DNA from: JBDHAC01 sp039588215
GTDB lineage: Bacteria; Gemmatimonadota; Gemmatimonadetes; Palauibacterales; Palauibacteraceae
Reading direction: 5' to 3'
Assembly: GCA_039588215.1 (NCBI GenBank)
Contig: JBDHAD010000016.1
Coordinates: 1 to 64,000, forward strand
Length of the DNA: 64,000 bases
Part shown: positions 41,668 to 51,655 of the stretch, one piece after another
Layout: every line of letters starts with the position of its first letter
Position numbering within the stretch: position 1 is the stretch's first letter
Program-made: the position numbers and the translations under genes
Notes under the pieces: model-generated
Told to the model about the DNA's origin: nothing
Seen by the model: the letters and a program-made list of their open reading frames with translations, nothing else
Databases searched by the model: none

Positions 41668-42324
41668 CTACGGCTGGCGAACGATCCTGATGTACGGCAG
41701 CGGCTGCTCCCAACCATCGGGAAAACGGTCCTTCGCCTCCTCGTCAGACACCGCCGGCGCGATGATCACATCACCACCCTGCTCCCAGTTCGCCGGCGTG
41801 GCGAGCTGCTGCTCGGCCGTCAGCTGGCACGAGTCGAGCAAGCGCAGGATCTCGGCGAAGTTACGCCCGGTGCTCATCGGGTAGGTGAGCGTAGCCTTGA
41901 TCTTCTTGTCGGGTCCGATGACGAACACCGAGCGGGCCGTCGCGTTGTCCATCGGTGTGCGGCCCGCACACGTCTCGCCGGCATCGGCCGGGAGCATGTC
42001 GTACGATTTCACGACACTGAGCTGAGGATCACCGATCAGCGGATACGTCACGGCGTGACCCTGGGACGACTCGATGTCCTTCGACCACGCCTCGTGGTCG
42101 CTCACTCCGTCGACGCTGATGCCGATCACTTTGCAGTTACGCGCCGCGAACTGGTCAAGCATGCCCGCGACCGCGCCGAGCTCGGTGGTGCACACAGGCG
42201 TGAAGTCCTTCGGGTGCGAGAACAGGATGGCCCAACTGTCACCCATCCAATCGTGGAAGCTGATCGTCCCTTGCGTCGTCTCGGCGGTGAAGTCGGGCGC
42301 GGTGTCGTTGATGCGAAGTGACAT
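41668..42324 (-). CDS. 1-Cys peroxiredoxin (Prx6/AhpC-TSA family)
   Basis: A 218-residue peroxiredoxin. The peroxidatic Cys is in DFTPVCTTELGAV, preceded by FSHPKDF. The C-terminal extension (TCAGRTPMDNATARSVFVIGPDKKI to PLPYIRIVRQP) marks the Prx6 group. It reduces peroxides in the cytoplasm. The ATG at 42324 follows AGGAGG. Directly repeated 17-bp sequences lie upstream and may be an operator. Confidence 0.95.
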   Translation of the reverse strand: MSLRINDTAPDFTAETTQGTISFHDWMGDSWAILFSHPKDFTPVCTTELGAVAGMLDQFAARNCKVIGISVDGVSDHEAWSKDIESSQGHAVTYPLIGDPQLSVVKSYDMLPADAGETCAGRTPMDNATARSVFVIGPDKKIKATLTYPMSTGRNFAEILRLLDSCQLTAEQQLATPANWEQGGDVIIAPAVSDEEAKDRFPDGWEQPLPYIRIVRQP

Positions 42325-42449
42325 AGGTCCTCCTATGGGTTTCTGTGTCGGGGGTTTCTGTGCTGGCAATGCTGAGGCGCGGTACGCGAGAGCAACGCGC
42401 TTCGGCCCGTAGCGGTTCATTCCACCAACCACACGGGCGACCCCACGGC

Positions 42450-42494
42450 CAAACTCGGCCAAAGACTACCCCACAACCAAACTCGGCCAAAGAG
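42450..42494. repeat. Two 17-bp direct repeats upstream of the peroxiredoxin gene
   Basis: CCAAACTCGGCCAAAGA occurs twice, at 42450-42466 and 42478-42494, 28 bases apart, about 126-170 bases upstream of the peroxiredoxin start. They could be regulator-binding sites or a small duplication. Confidence 0.5.
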
Positions 42495-42588
42495 GATACC
42501 CGCAAGACCGCGCGATTGCTACATATTGTCTCACGCGAGTGCGAGACACACGGCTTGAGATCAGCCCTGTAGCCCTAGCCCTGCCGCC

Positions 42589-44646
42589 CTATTTCAGATA
42601 CCGATCCAACCAGTCGAAGAACGTCCTCTGCCACAGAATCCCGTTCTGCGCTGACAGCACCCAGTGATTCTCCTCGGGGAAATAGAGCAGGCGGCTCGGG
42701 ATTCCCCTGAGCTGGGCGGCGGTGAACGCCTGCATGCTCTCCGACTCCGGGACGCGGAAGTCCTGCCCTCCCTGCACGATGAGGATCGGCGTATCCCAAC
42801 TCCCGACGAACAGGTGCGGCGAGAACCGCCTGTAGCTGTCGGCGTTCTCCCAATACGGCCCACCCATGTCAAAGTTCACGAAGAACATCTCCTCGGTGGA
42901 CCCGTACATGCTCTCCAGGTTGAAGACGCCGTCGTGCGAGATGAACGCCTTGAAGCGGCCGGCGTGGTTGCCCGCGAGCCAGAAGACGCTGTAGCCGCCA
43001 AAGCTGGCGCCGACCGCACCCAATCTGTCCGCGTCCACGTAGGGTTCGCGCGCCAGGTCATCTATCGCGTTCAGCAGGTCCTGCATCGCCTGGCCGCCCC
43101 AGTCACCCGAGATCTGCTCCTCCCATTCCTGTCCCAGGCTCGACGCGCCGCGCCGCTGGGGCGCGATGATGATGTACCCGTTGGCCGCCATGATCTGGAA
43201 GTTCCACCGATAGGAGAAAGACTGGCTCATCGCCCCCTGCGGACCGCCTTTGGCATAGAGCAGGGTGGGGTACTGCCGATCGGGATCGAAACCCGGGGGA
43301 TAGATAACCCACGTGGGCATCTCCTCGTGATCCGTCGTTCGGACGATCCGCTCCTCGACACGGCCCATCGTGATGCGATCGAGGATGTCGCTGTTGGCGA
43401 ACGTGAGCTGCGTCGCCGCTCCGGTCGTGGGATCGACGCTGTAGATGTCGGCGGGTGCCGACATGGAGGTGCGGGACGCAATGATGCCTGTGCCGCCGGC
43501 GCTGTTGGTCAGGCCGAACCCGCCGTAGTTGTGGACGCCGTCGGTGATCTTCCGGATTTGACCTGCGGAAGTCTGACCCCCAGGCACTGACGTCACGTAG
43601 AACTGGACCGTGCCACGGACATCGCTCGTGAAGTAGATGCTCTGACCGTCCGCCCCCCACTCCGGACTGTGCACGTCCTGGTCGAAGCCCACCGTCAACT
43701 CACGGGGTGTACCACCGGCCAGCTCCTGGACGAAGAGTCTGTTGCGGTCGGCCTCGTACCCGTCGCGCTCCATGCTGAGCCACGCGATCTGACGCCCGTC
43801 GGGGGAGAACCGTGGCTCGGTGTCATACCCCATCATCCCGTCTGTCAGATTGGTCGTGGAGCGACTCTCCAGATCGTAGACGTAGATCTCTGAGTTCGTG
43901 CTGACGGCGTACGCAGCTCCCGTCATCTTCTTGCTCGTGTACGCGATCTTGCTTCCGTCTGCGCTCCAGCCGATCTGTTCGCCGCCGCCGAAGGGACTCA
44001 GAGGCGTGTCGTGCCGCTCGCCCGGCATGACATCGATCGGCTCTCCCACTCCTCCGTCGCTGTACGCGGCCACGAACAGGTGGCTGTACGTGTAGTCGTG
44101 CCACGTATCCCAGTGGCGGTACATCAGCTCGTCGATGATGCGAGCGTTCGCCAGCGGCAGATCCGGGTGGATCTCGTTCGCAGTCTCGTCAAGCATCACG
44201 GCCCTCGTGAAGGCGATGTGACCGCTGTCCGGCGAGTACGAGAAGTTGCCGATACCTCCGTCGATGTCGGTGACCTGTCTCACGCCGGAGCCGTCGGGGT
44301 TCATCTCCCACAACTGGGCCGAGCCACTCTGTGACGAGAGGAACCCGATTCTGCGACCATCGGGCCGCCAGGTGTAGTTGAACTCGCTGGCGGGAGTATT
44401 CGTGAGTTGCTGCGGACTCCCGCCCTCAACGGACATGATCCACAGGTCGGTGCTGCCGCGGTTCGCCTCGATATCGTATTGCCGGATCCCGTAGACGAAT
44501 TGGGATCCATCGGGAGACACGGCAGGACCGGAGACCCGCTTGAGTTGCCACAGCAGCTCGGGGGTCAGCCGATCCTGGGCGGAGCTGGGGCTAGGAACCC
44601 AGAGCATTGCTCCTGCGATGACACTGATGATTCTTTTCTTGTTCAC
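42589..44646 (-). CDS. Secreted S9 prolyl-oligopeptidase-type peptidase
   Basis: About 685 residues: a signal peptide (NKKRIISVIAGAMLW), an N-terminal beta-propeller with TolB-like blades (for example VSPDGSQFVYG, WRPDGRRIGFLS, FSPDGRQIAWLS) and a C-terminal alpha/beta hydrolase. The catalytic triad is visible: Ser in GASFGGYS, Asp in GGQDFRVP, His in ENHWVLS. It likely cleaves oligopeptides in the periplasm. The start is a GTG at 44646 before the signal peptide; an upstream frame overlapping the thioredoxin-like gene is less likely. Confidence 0.92.
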   Translation of the reverse strand: MNKKRIISVIAGAMLWVPSPSSAQDRLTPELLWQLKRVSGPAVSPDGSQFVYGIRQYDIEANRGSTDLWIMSVEGGSPQQLTNTPASEFNYTWRPDGRRIGFLSSQSGSAQLWEMNPDGSGVRQVTDIDGGIGNFSYSPDSGHIAFTRAVMLDETANEIHPDLPLANARIIDELMYRHWDTWHDYTYSHLFVAAYSDGGVGEPIDVMPGERHDTPLSPFGGGEQIGWSADGSKIAYTSKKMTGAAYAVSTNSEIYVYDLESRSTTNLTDGMMGYDTEPRFSPDGRQIAWLSMERDGYEADRNRLFVQELAGGTPRELTVGFDQDVHSPEWGADGQSIYFTSDVRGTVQFYVTSVPGGQTSAGQIRKITDGVHNYGGFGLTNSAGGTGIIASRTSMSAPADIYSVDPTTGAATQLTFANSDILDRITMGRVEERIVRTTDHEEMPTWVIYPPGFDPDRQYPTLLYAKGGPQGAMSQSFSYRWNFQIMAANGYIIIAPQRRGASSLGQEWEEQISGDWGGQAMQDLLNAIDDLAREPYVDADRLGAVGASFGGYSVFWLAGNHAGRFKAFISHDGVFNLESMYGSTEEMFFVNFDMGGPYWENADSYRRFSPHLFVGSWDTPILIVQGGQDFRVPESESMQAFTAAQLRGIPSRLLYFPEENHWVLSAQNGILWQRTFFDWLDRYLK

Positions 44647-44686
44647 GGCTCTATCCCGAATGGAGGTCTCGTCGCGCTCCGTCGCA

Positions 44687-45268
44687 TTATCTGGCGAAGT
44701 ACTCCGGCGCATTTCCGGGTTTCCACTTGATGTTGCACCCGATGCTCGGCTTCTGGTCCCGTGGCACCGGGTCGCCCTCGATGACAGCGTCGGCGGCCGC
44801 CCTCAGGTCGGCTCCCGTCACCGGAACGTCATTGCCGGGTCGGCTGTCGTCGAACTGGCCGCGATAGACCAGGCGGTGCTCGCGGTCGAAGAGGAAGAAG
44901 TCTGGGGTGCAGGCGGCGCGATACGCCTTGGCCACCTCCTGGCTCTCATCCACGAGATAGGGAAACGTATAGCCGACCTGCATCACCTCCTCGGCCATCT
45001 TCTCGGGGCTGTCGTCGGGATGTGAGTCGACGTCGTTCGAGTTGATCGCGACGACTGCCAGGCCCTTCGGCTGGTATTCGCTACAGAAGCGGGCCAGCTC
45101 GACGCGGATGTGTTTCACGAACGGGCAGTGATTACAGATGAACATCACGAGCAGACCCTGGGCATCGTCGAGGGCGTCCAGCGAGATGTCCCTCCCGGCA
45201 GGGTCCGGCAGAGTGAAACTCGGGGCCACCGTTTCCAACGGCAGCATCGTAGACGGCACCGCTACCAT
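44687..45268 (-). CDS. Thioredoxin-fold redox protein (AhpC/TSA-like)
   Basis: A 193-residue thioredoxin-fold protein with the redox motif CNHCPFVKHI and a further Cys in AACTPDFFLFD. The pattern IELxxFCSEYQPKGLAVVAINSND resembles thioredoxin-family proteins found beside S9 peptidases. It could reduce disulfides or peroxides; no signal peptide is seen, so it is probably cytoplasmic. The ATG follows GGAGGAAG. It lies 40 bases upstream of the peptidase on the same strand, possibly one transcript. Confidence 0.9.
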   Translation of the reverse strand: MVAVPSTMLPLETVAPSFTLPDPAGRDISLDALDDAQGLLVMFICNHCPFVKHIRVELARFCSEYQPKGLAVVAINSNDVDSHPDDSPEKMAEEVMQVGYTFPYLVDESQEVAKAYRAACTPDFFLFDREHRLVYRGQFDDSRPGNDVPVTGADLRAAADAVIEGDPVPRDQKPSIGCNIKWKPGNAPEYFAR

Positions 45269-45418
45269 CACTTCCTCCGCTTGTGCTATCGGGGCGCCCG
45301 CCCGGCACCCGCTCCCGATCAGCAGAATCGCGAATCCGTTGGCGGGCGGCCAGCAGGGGCAGCCCGATCCCGCTCCTAGCGGGAGCCCATTCTTCCACCG
45401 CTCGAGCGTGCGATTCCG

Positions 45419-46453
45419 TCAGCTTCCCTGGCAGACCTCGTTCTCCACCACACGTCGCTCCTCGAGCTGGCAGACGGCCTCGCCGTCGAAGCTGCACGAT
45501 ACGCCTCCGCCGGAAGAGGAGCAGTCCCATACTCGCGCTTCCGGACTGGAGGAGGTCAAACGGAAAGAAGTGGTCGCCGAGAACCCGCTGCAGAGTCGCT
45601 CCGCATCCCGGGCCGCGCGCTCCCGCGCATCCGCGCGGGCGTCCGCCTCGGTTCGCTGACGAGCGCCCGAGGGGCCGACGTACAGCACGAGCCTGCGCTC
45701 GGACGGCTCCCAGGTCTCGGTCTGCGTGACTTGCCGGGCCGCGATCAGGTCGGCCGCAGTACCTTGAAACGCCCCTTCCGGGAAAGCCTCGATGTGGTCT
45801 CGTAGGGCCTGACAACTCCCCGGCTCGCGCGACTCCCACGCCATGCGCTCGGCCTTCGTCGGCCGGTCTCCGAACCCCCATGCTCCGCAGATGTCTGAGA
45901 CGAACGGCTGGAGAAACGGGATCGAACAGAGCGGTCTCTGTGCTGCGAAGACATTGAATGCGAAGACGACACCGAGCCCGAGCGCGCTCCCGACCGCTCC
46001 ATATGTAATGCGCCGCATCAAACGCCGTCTTGGACCCGTGGCTGCGGGAACTTCCGTGCCATCGAGCCGGGCCTGGATCGCGGTGCAGAGGTCCTTGAAG
46101 AGAGGGTTCCGGCGGCTGCCTCCCCAGCGAGACAGGTCGATCGCCTGTAGCTCACCAAATCCCAATGGTGGCTGGACCTTCTGTAAGGTCACGGGAACGA
46201 GGATGCCCCGGGCCTTTGCCTGTCTGGCCTCCTCGCGCACGAATTCCCCGGCGGGGCCTACGCTGTTCTTCGTCCACAGGACGACGACGCACTTCGCGGC
46301 TTCGAGCGCAGCTTGGACTTGGGTCTGCCAGTTCTCGCCCCCAGGCAGGTCCGTATGCGACCAGATGGAGAAGCCCGCCCCCTCCAAGGCGCGAATGAAG
46401 CGGGCAGCACGTGACTGGTCGCCTTGCTCGAAGGCCACGAAGACGTCGCTCAT
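45419..46453 (-). CDS. TIR-domain membrane protein
   Basis: A 344-residue protein. Residues 1-130 are a TIR domain: DVFVAFEQGDQSRAARFIRA, then SIWSHTDLPGGENW and the alpha-C region with GEFVREEARQA, which places a Glu near residue 75 at the catalytic position of NAD+-cleaving TIR domains. A membrane helix (150-169) and a Cys-rich C-terminal domain of unknown type follow. Bacterial TIR proteins often act in antiphage defence by degrading NAD+. The ATG overlaps the stop of the TPR gene by four bases, so the two form a tightly coupled pair. Confidence 0.88.
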   Translation of the reverse strand: MSDVFVAFEQGDQSRAARFIRALEGAGFSIWSHTDLPGGENWQTQVQAALEAAKCVVVLWTKNSVGPAGEFVREEARQAKARGILVPVTLQKVQPPLGFGELQAIDLSRWGGSRRNPLFKDLCTAIQARLDGTEVPAATGPRRRLMRRITYGAVGSALGLGVVFAFNVFAAQRPLCSIPFLQPFVSDICGAWGFGDRPTKAERMAWESREPGSCQALRDHIEAFPEGAFQGTAADLIAARQVTQTETWEPSERRLVLYVGPSGARQRTEADARADARERAARDAERLCSGFSATTSFRLTSSSPEARVWDCSSSGGGVSCSFDGEAVCQLEERRVVENEVCQGS

Positions 46454-48393
46454 GGGCTCGCCCGTCGTTCGAAGTACCGGATCAAGCGCTGGTCTCGCGA
46501 CTGGAGAATCCCGTCTAATTGCATCCGCAGCGCCAAGTCCAGGCCAAGTCGGGCATACTCCTTCTCGTCCGTCACCTGGTGCAACTGCCAGTAGCTGACA
46601 AGAAGATCCCGCTGCCAGGCTGCATTGGCCGGGTCCATCTCGACCAGTCGCTTACTGATCTCGAGCGACGCAGTGAAGTGATCGAATGCGCCGGTCGCAT
46701 CTTCCATGGCGAAGAGCACCATGCCGATCCTCCCGTGCGTGACGGAGAGGTCGCGCTGCCATTCGGCATTGCCCGGGTCCGACGCGGCGAGTCGGTCCTT
46801 GATCTCCAGCGACGCCTGGAGGCGCTCCAGCGCACCGGTGAAGTCCTCCTGCCAGCCGAGCATATCGCCCATCCGGTCATACGAGAGCGAGAGATCCCAC
46901 TGAAACTCGGCGTTGCCCGGTTCCGCCGCGGCCAGACGCTCTCGGATCTCCAACGACGCTTGGAAGTGCTCGAGGGCACTCGAGAGATCGCCCCGGGTCT
47001 CGAGCACGAGGCCCGCCCGCTCATGGGAGACCTCCAGATCGCGCTGCCAGTCGGTGTTGCTGGGGTCCATGGCGGCCAGTCGTTCGCGGATCTCCAGCGA
47101 CGCGCGATAGCTCTCGAGGGCCTCGGTGAGGTTTCCCTGGGCCCGGAGCCCGTCACCGGTTCGGACATGGACGAAGGACAGATCACGCAGCGCGTCGATG
47201 TTTCCCGGATCCGTCGCGATCAGTCTTTCGAGGATCTCGAACGAAGCACGGTGGATCTTGAGCGCGCCGGACGGGTCGCCCTGGGTCAGGAGCACGTCTC
47301 CGACTCTCCCCTGAGAGATGACCAGCCCCCGCTGTCGTGTCGCGTTGTCAGGATCCAAACGGACCAGACGCTCTCGCATCCTCAGCGACGCCCTGTAGCT
47401 ATCGAGCGCGCCGGGCAGGTCCCCCTGGGATACGAGCACGCGGCCGATCCGGTTATGGGAGATGGCAAGATCCCCCAGCCAGCCCAACTTGTCGGGATCC
47501 TCTTTCGCCAGCTCTTCTTTGATCGCCAGTGATGCCCGGTAGCGCTCGAGCGCGCCAGGCAGGTCGCCCTGAGCCCTGAGCACGTCCCCGTGCGCTTGGA
47601 GCGCTATCGACCGGTCGCGAGGGCTGACGGCTGTCTCGGCGGCGCTTTCCGCGGCGTGGAGCGCCCCCGACAGATTTCCCGCATCCCCGTAAAGCCAGCC
47701 CAACTCCACCCAGTCGCCGAATACGTTGGGGTCGAGCTCCGTAACCTCCTCGAACCGGGCAATCACCTCAGAGGTGGTGAGCTTTCCGCGGTTCCGTGCC
47801 TCGAGCGCGAGTGTCGCGATCCGGCGACCCTCTGCCGCGCTCTCGATATCGGCTCGCCTCTGGCGGGCAGCGTCCCGGGCCGCCCGAAGATCATCCAGCA
47901 CCTCCAAAGCCCCGATCTCGTCGCCGGCATTGAAGCGGGCCAACGCGGCCGCACCCTCCGGGGTCGACGCGATGTCTTCCACCGCATCGCGAAATACGGC
48001 GATCTCCTCTCCGTAAATACGAGCCATGTCTTCGGCCCGGCTGCTCTCTGCGGTTCTTAGCTCCGCCTGTAGCGCCTGAATCTCCGCTTCGTGCTGGCGA
48101 ATCTGCGCATTCGCGGCCCGGGCGGCGGCGGCCTGCGTGGCTGATGCCGCGTACAGAGCCGCCGCGACCTCCGCGCGCACGTCGACCTGGGATGCACCAG
48201 AGGCAGGAGCTTGAGCGGAGGTCGCGATCGGAACGAAGACCGGACCCAGGCCCAGTGCCGCCAGGATCGCAGTCCGGCCCGGTCGGAGCTTGCTCAGTGG
48301 ACTACTCGAGTTACGGGAGCGAGGTGTCTCGCGGGTGTACGTCGGAATCCGCATCCAAAGAAGCTGATAACGCATGGGGATGGCTGCAACCAA
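46450..48393 (-). CDS. TPR-repeat protein coupled to the TIR gene
   Basis: About 640 residues. An N-terminal hydrophobic export or anchor segment (AILAALGLGPVFVPIATSAQ) is followed by a coiled coil (AEIQALQAELRTAESS) and seven tandem 48-residue TPR-like units, each with a QGDLPGALERYRASL-like start and RIGDVL-like helix end. TPR arrays bind proteins and commonly act as sensors or scaffolds. Its stop overlaps the TIR start by ATGA. The exact start is uncertain (48375 or 48393). Confidence 0.85.
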   Translation of the reverse strand: MVAAIPMRYQLLWMRIPTYTRETPRSRNSSSPLSKLRPGRTAILAALGLGPVFVPIATSAQAPASGASQVDVRAEVAAALYAASATQAAAARAANAQIRQHEAEIQALQAELRTAESSRAEDMARIYGEEIAVFRDAVEDIASTPEGAAALARFNAGDEIGALEVLDDLRAARDAARQRRADIESAAEGRRIATLALEARNRGKLTTSEVIARFEEVTELDPNVFGDWVELGWLYGDAGNLSGALHAAESAAETAVSPRDRSIALQAHGDVLRAQGDLPGALERYRASLAIKEELAKEDPDKLGWLGDLAISHNRIGRVLVSQGDLPGALDSYRASLRMRERLVRLDPDNATRQRGLVISQGRVGDVLLTQGDPSGALKIHRASFEILERLIATDPGNIDALRDLSFVHVRTGDGLRAQGNLTEALESYRASLEIRERLAAMDPSNTDWQRDLEVSHERAGLVLETRGDLSSALEHFQASLEIRERLAAAEPGNAEFQWDLSLSYDRMGDMLGWQEDFTGALERLQASLEIKDRLAASDPGNAEWQRDLSVTHGRIGMVLFAMEDATGAFDHFTASLEISKRLVEMDPANAAWQRDLLVSYWQLHQVTDEKEYARLGLDLALRMQLDGILQSRDQRLIRYFERRASP

Positions 48394-48470
48394 GTCCGAC
48401 TACGGCGGCAGGCTGACTTTCGACTTCAGAAAGCCCGAAGAACGGTCTCACGGTAACAACCCGCCGACAG

Positions 48471-51470
48471 TTAGGACCCTGTAAGCTCCTCCACCTCCCT
48501 CACCAACTCGTGCACCAGCATCACGGTTCGTGGCAACGGCTCCGCGTCCGACCCCTGCAGCATCCGGTACAGGGTCTCCAGCTCCCCTCCGACCCGGACC
48601 AGCCGCTCCGGCACCTCGGCTCCGGAGCCCCGCAACCGCTCCAACGCCGCCTCCCGGGCCGCCATCGCCTCCCGGATGCCTATCGACAGATCGAACTGCT
48701 CCTGGAGCGCTCCTACGGGCGTCTTCACCCGCGGGTCCATCTTGACCACGAGCGTCTCTTCGCGTGTCATCCCACCCACGGTCAGGCGGACCGTGTACTC
48801 GCCGGGCATCGCGACCGGTCCCCGTGGCTCCACCGGTGTCCGGCCCGGGACCGCCGAAATCGGATACCTGAGCCGCATCCCGACCGGTCGCTCGTAGTGC
48901 AGATCCCAGACAAAGCGGTTCATGCCGGGTGACGAGCCCAACGCCTGATGCGGCCGGATCCACCAGGGCGGGACGTTCTGCCCTTCCAGGGGCGGCTCGG
49001 GCTCGTCATCGCTCGAAAATCGCCGCGCGACCCGCCCGGCCGCATCCACGATCTCCAGCACCACCGGCCCCGAGATCCCCTCCCCGAGCCAGTAGTTGAG
49101 GATCGCGCCGTCCGGCGCGCTCTCCCCGGTGGGCTCGTCCGTCGGCAACGGCGTATCCGTCCACCGGTTCCACCGCACCCGCCACGCCTCGGCGGGTGGG
49201 AACAGGGCCGCCTCCTCGTCGACCGTCGACGCATCGATGTGCCTCAGGGGGCTGATGTCGTCCAGGATCCAGAAGCTCCGGCCGTGCGTGCCCACCACCA
49301 AGTCGTCGTCCTTGATCACCAGGTCCCGGATGGCGGTGGCCGGCATGTTCAGGCGCAGCGGTGACCAACTCCGCCCGTGGTCCAGCGAGAAGTGGACCTG
49401 GGTCTCGGTGCCGGCGAACAGGAGTCCCTGTCGCACCGGGTCCTCCTTGACGGCGTTGGTGAACCCGAACTCGGGGAGGCCGTGTACCCTCCGCTCCCAG
49501 GTCTCGCCACCGTCGTGCGTCACGTAGATGTGAGGCCGCACGTCGTCCAGGCGGAGCGTGCTGATGGCCGCGTAGGCCGTCAGGGTGTCCGTGTGGGACG
49601 CGTCCATGACGCTGATCTTGCTCCACGCCTTGTCCCGGATCTGTGCGGGCGTGACGTCGGTCCAGCTCTGGCCACCGTCCTTCGTCACGTGGATCAACCC
49701 GTCGTCGGTGCCCACCCAAATCCAGCGGCCCTCCACGTAGGACGGGGCGATCGTGTAGATCACGCCCCGGTGGTGGGCGCGGGCCACGGGCTGGTCCGAG
49801 TAGGTGCCGATGTTCGATGGCACCAGAGAATCCGTGCGGGTCAGGTCCGGGGAGATCTGGTCCCAATGCCTGCCACCGTCCCGAGTCCGCCAGAGCACGT
49901 TGGACGCGTAGTACAGGGTTCTGGGATCGGTGGGACTGAACAGGACCGGCTGGGTGCGCACGACGAAATAGTCGTCCTGGCGGAGCGGACGCGGACCCAC
50001 GTTCTGGCGGTCGCCCGTGCGACGGTCGAAGCGGCTCACCCGGCCCCCGTAATAGATGTCCGGGTCCAGCGGGTCCGGGGCCACGTAGCCGTACTCCTCC
50101 ACACCCACGGTCTCGAAGTCGGCGAAGGTGATCTGGCCGCTACCACCCCGGCTTGGCACGCATGCGCTGCCGCTCTCCTGCTGACCGCCACACACCCGAT
50201 AGGGGAAGCTGAAATCCGTGCTCACGTGATAGAACTGTGCCGTGGGCTGGTTGTACCACGAGCTCCAGCTCTCTCCCCCGTTCACCGTGATGACCGTGCC
50301 CTGGTCGGCCGCCATGATGATGACCCGGGGGTCGGTGGGGTCGATCCAGATGCGCTGGTAGTCGTCTCCGCCCGGTGCGCCCCGGAAGGCCTCGAAGGTC
50401 TCGCCCGCGTCGGCGGACTTCCACGCTACCACATTGGCCGAATAGACGACGTCCGGGTTCGTGGGATCGACCTTCACCTCGTTGAAATCGCCGTCCCGGC
50501 CCCAGATGCGTGGATCGGTCTGAACCCGCCGCCAGGACTCGCCGGCGTCGTCGGACCGGTACATGCCCCCCATCTCACGCGGAGACCCCACGATGGCGTA
50601 CATGCGGCTTGGCTGACTCCGGGCGATGCCGATGCCGATCCGACCCAGGCCCTCTTCGCCCGTGGGCAGGCCACTGCCGATCCGGCGCCAGGTGGTGCCC
50701 CCGTCAGTGGACATGAAGAGCCCGCTACCCGGACCCCGGAAGACGGCGTTCTCCCACGGCCCCTGACGCTGCTCCCAGAGCACCGCGTACACGGTTCGGG
50801 CATCGGAGGGATCGAACGCGACTTCCGCCGCACCGATGTCCGGCCCGTGGTACAGCACCTTCTCGAAGGTGCGGCCGCCATCCAGCGACCGGAACACGCC
50901 TCGCTCCTCATTGGCGCCGTACGGGTGGCCGAGGACCGCGACGAAGATGCGGTCGGAGTCATCCGGATCGATGATGATCTGGGGAATCTGCTGCCCATCC
51001 CGGAGCCCCAGGTGCGTCCATGTCTCGCCAGCGTCGTCGGAGCGGTAGATGCCGTCGCCCACCGTCAGGTCCGGCCGCTGCATACCCTCGCCGCTGCCCA
51101 CGTAGATGATGTCCGGGTTGGACTCGCTCACGGCGAGCGCACCGATGGAGCCGGTGGGCTGGTCGTCGAAGATCGGGGTCCAGGTGCGGCCGTAGTCAGT
51201 GGTCTTCCAGAGCCCGCCGTTCACGTAGCCGGTGTAAAACAGGCCAGGCTGGCTCGGGACGCCGACCGCGGCTTTGGTTCGGCCGCCGCGGTGGGGGCCG
51301 ATCATGCGCCAGCGCATGCCTTGGGTCAGGGACGGATCCAGCTGCTGCGCGGCCGACGCCGGATCTGCGACTGCTGCCGGATCTAGCTGCTGGGCGGCCA
51401 GAGGCGGGTGAGCGAGGGACGCGACGAGGGCCACGAGAGCGGACAGACCAAGAGCACGGCGGATGTTCAT
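48471..51470 (-). CDS. Secreted VPS10/sortilin-type BNR-repeat protein
   Basis: A 999-residue protein with a signal peptide (cleaved near AAQ) and a large propeller made of BNR/Asp-box repeats: SDDAGETWTHL, STDGGTTWRR, SDDAGESWRR, TKDGGQSWTD and THDGGETWER. A fibronectin-like and helical C-terminal part follows (EYTVRLTVGGMTREETLVVK). This architecture is common in Gemmatimonadota and Bacteroidota as secreted glycosidase-like proteins of unproven substrate. The ATG at 51470 has GGGGGA before it. Confidence 0.92.
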   Translation of the reverse strand: MNIRRALGLSALVALVASLAHPPLAAQQLDPAAVADPASAAQQLDPSLTQGMRWRMIGPHRGGRTKAAVGVPSQPGLFYTGYVNGGLWKTTDYGRTWTPIFDDQPTGSIGALAVSESNPDIIYVGSGEGMQRPDLTVGDGIYRSDDAGETWTHLGLRDGQQIPQIIIDPDDSDRIFVAVLGHPYGANEERGVFRSLDGGRTFEKVLYHGPDIGAAEVAFDPSDARTVYAVLWEQRQGPWENAVFRGPGSGLFMSTDGGTTWRRIGSGLPTGEEGLGRIGIGIARSQPSRMYAIVGSPREMGGMYRSDDAGESWRRVQTDPRIWGRDGDFNEVKVDPTNPDVVYSANVVAWKSADAGETFEAFRGAPGGDDYQRIWIDPTDPRVIIMAADQGTVITVNGGESWSSWYNQPTAQFYHVSTDFSFPYRVCGGQQESGSACVPSRGGSGQITFADFETVGVEEYGYVAPDPLDPDIYYGGRVSRFDRRTGDRQNVGPRPLRQDDYFVVRTQPVLFSPTDPRTLYYASNVLWRTRDGGRHWDQISPDLTRTDSLVPSNIGTYSDQPVARAHHRGVIYTIAPSYVEGRWIWVGTDDGLIHVTKDGGQSWTDVTPAQIRDKAWSKISVMDASHTDTLTAYAAISTLRLDDVRPHIYVTHDGGETWERRVHGLPEFGFTNAVKEDPVRQGLLFAGTETQVHFSLDHGRSWSPLRLNMPATAIRDLVIKDDDLVVGTHGRSFWILDDISPLRHIDASTVDEEAALFPPAEAWRVRWNRWTDTPLPTDEPTGESAPDGAILNYWLGEGISGPVVLEIVDAAGRVARRFSSDDEPEPPLEGQNVPPWWIRPHQALGSSPGMNRFVWDLHYERPVGMRLRYPISAVPGRTPVEPRGPVAMPGEYTVRLTVGGMTREETLVVKMDPRVKTPVGALQEQFDLSIGIREAMAAREAALERLRGSGAEVPERLVRVGGELETLYRMLQGSDAEPLPRTVMLVHELVREVEELTGS

Positions 51471-51655
51471 GTTTTCCCCCGGGGGAAGGCGGTGAAGCGG
51501 GAAGATCGATCCGGGAGTGTGTGAAGGACAAGCGGTGAGCCGGCGGACTCGCCGAACTGGCATTAGCTGGGGCCGCTGAGGCCCGCCATGTCACGTGGTG
51601 GGGGAGATTCTCGTTCTATGTCCCAGCCATACCTGAGGATGGAAAGTTGAGAGCT

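Noticed and set aside
49377..51386. 669-codon plus-strand frame opposite the VPS10-like gene
   Set aside because: Antisense shadow; the opposite strand carries repeated Asp-box motifs and a signal peptide.
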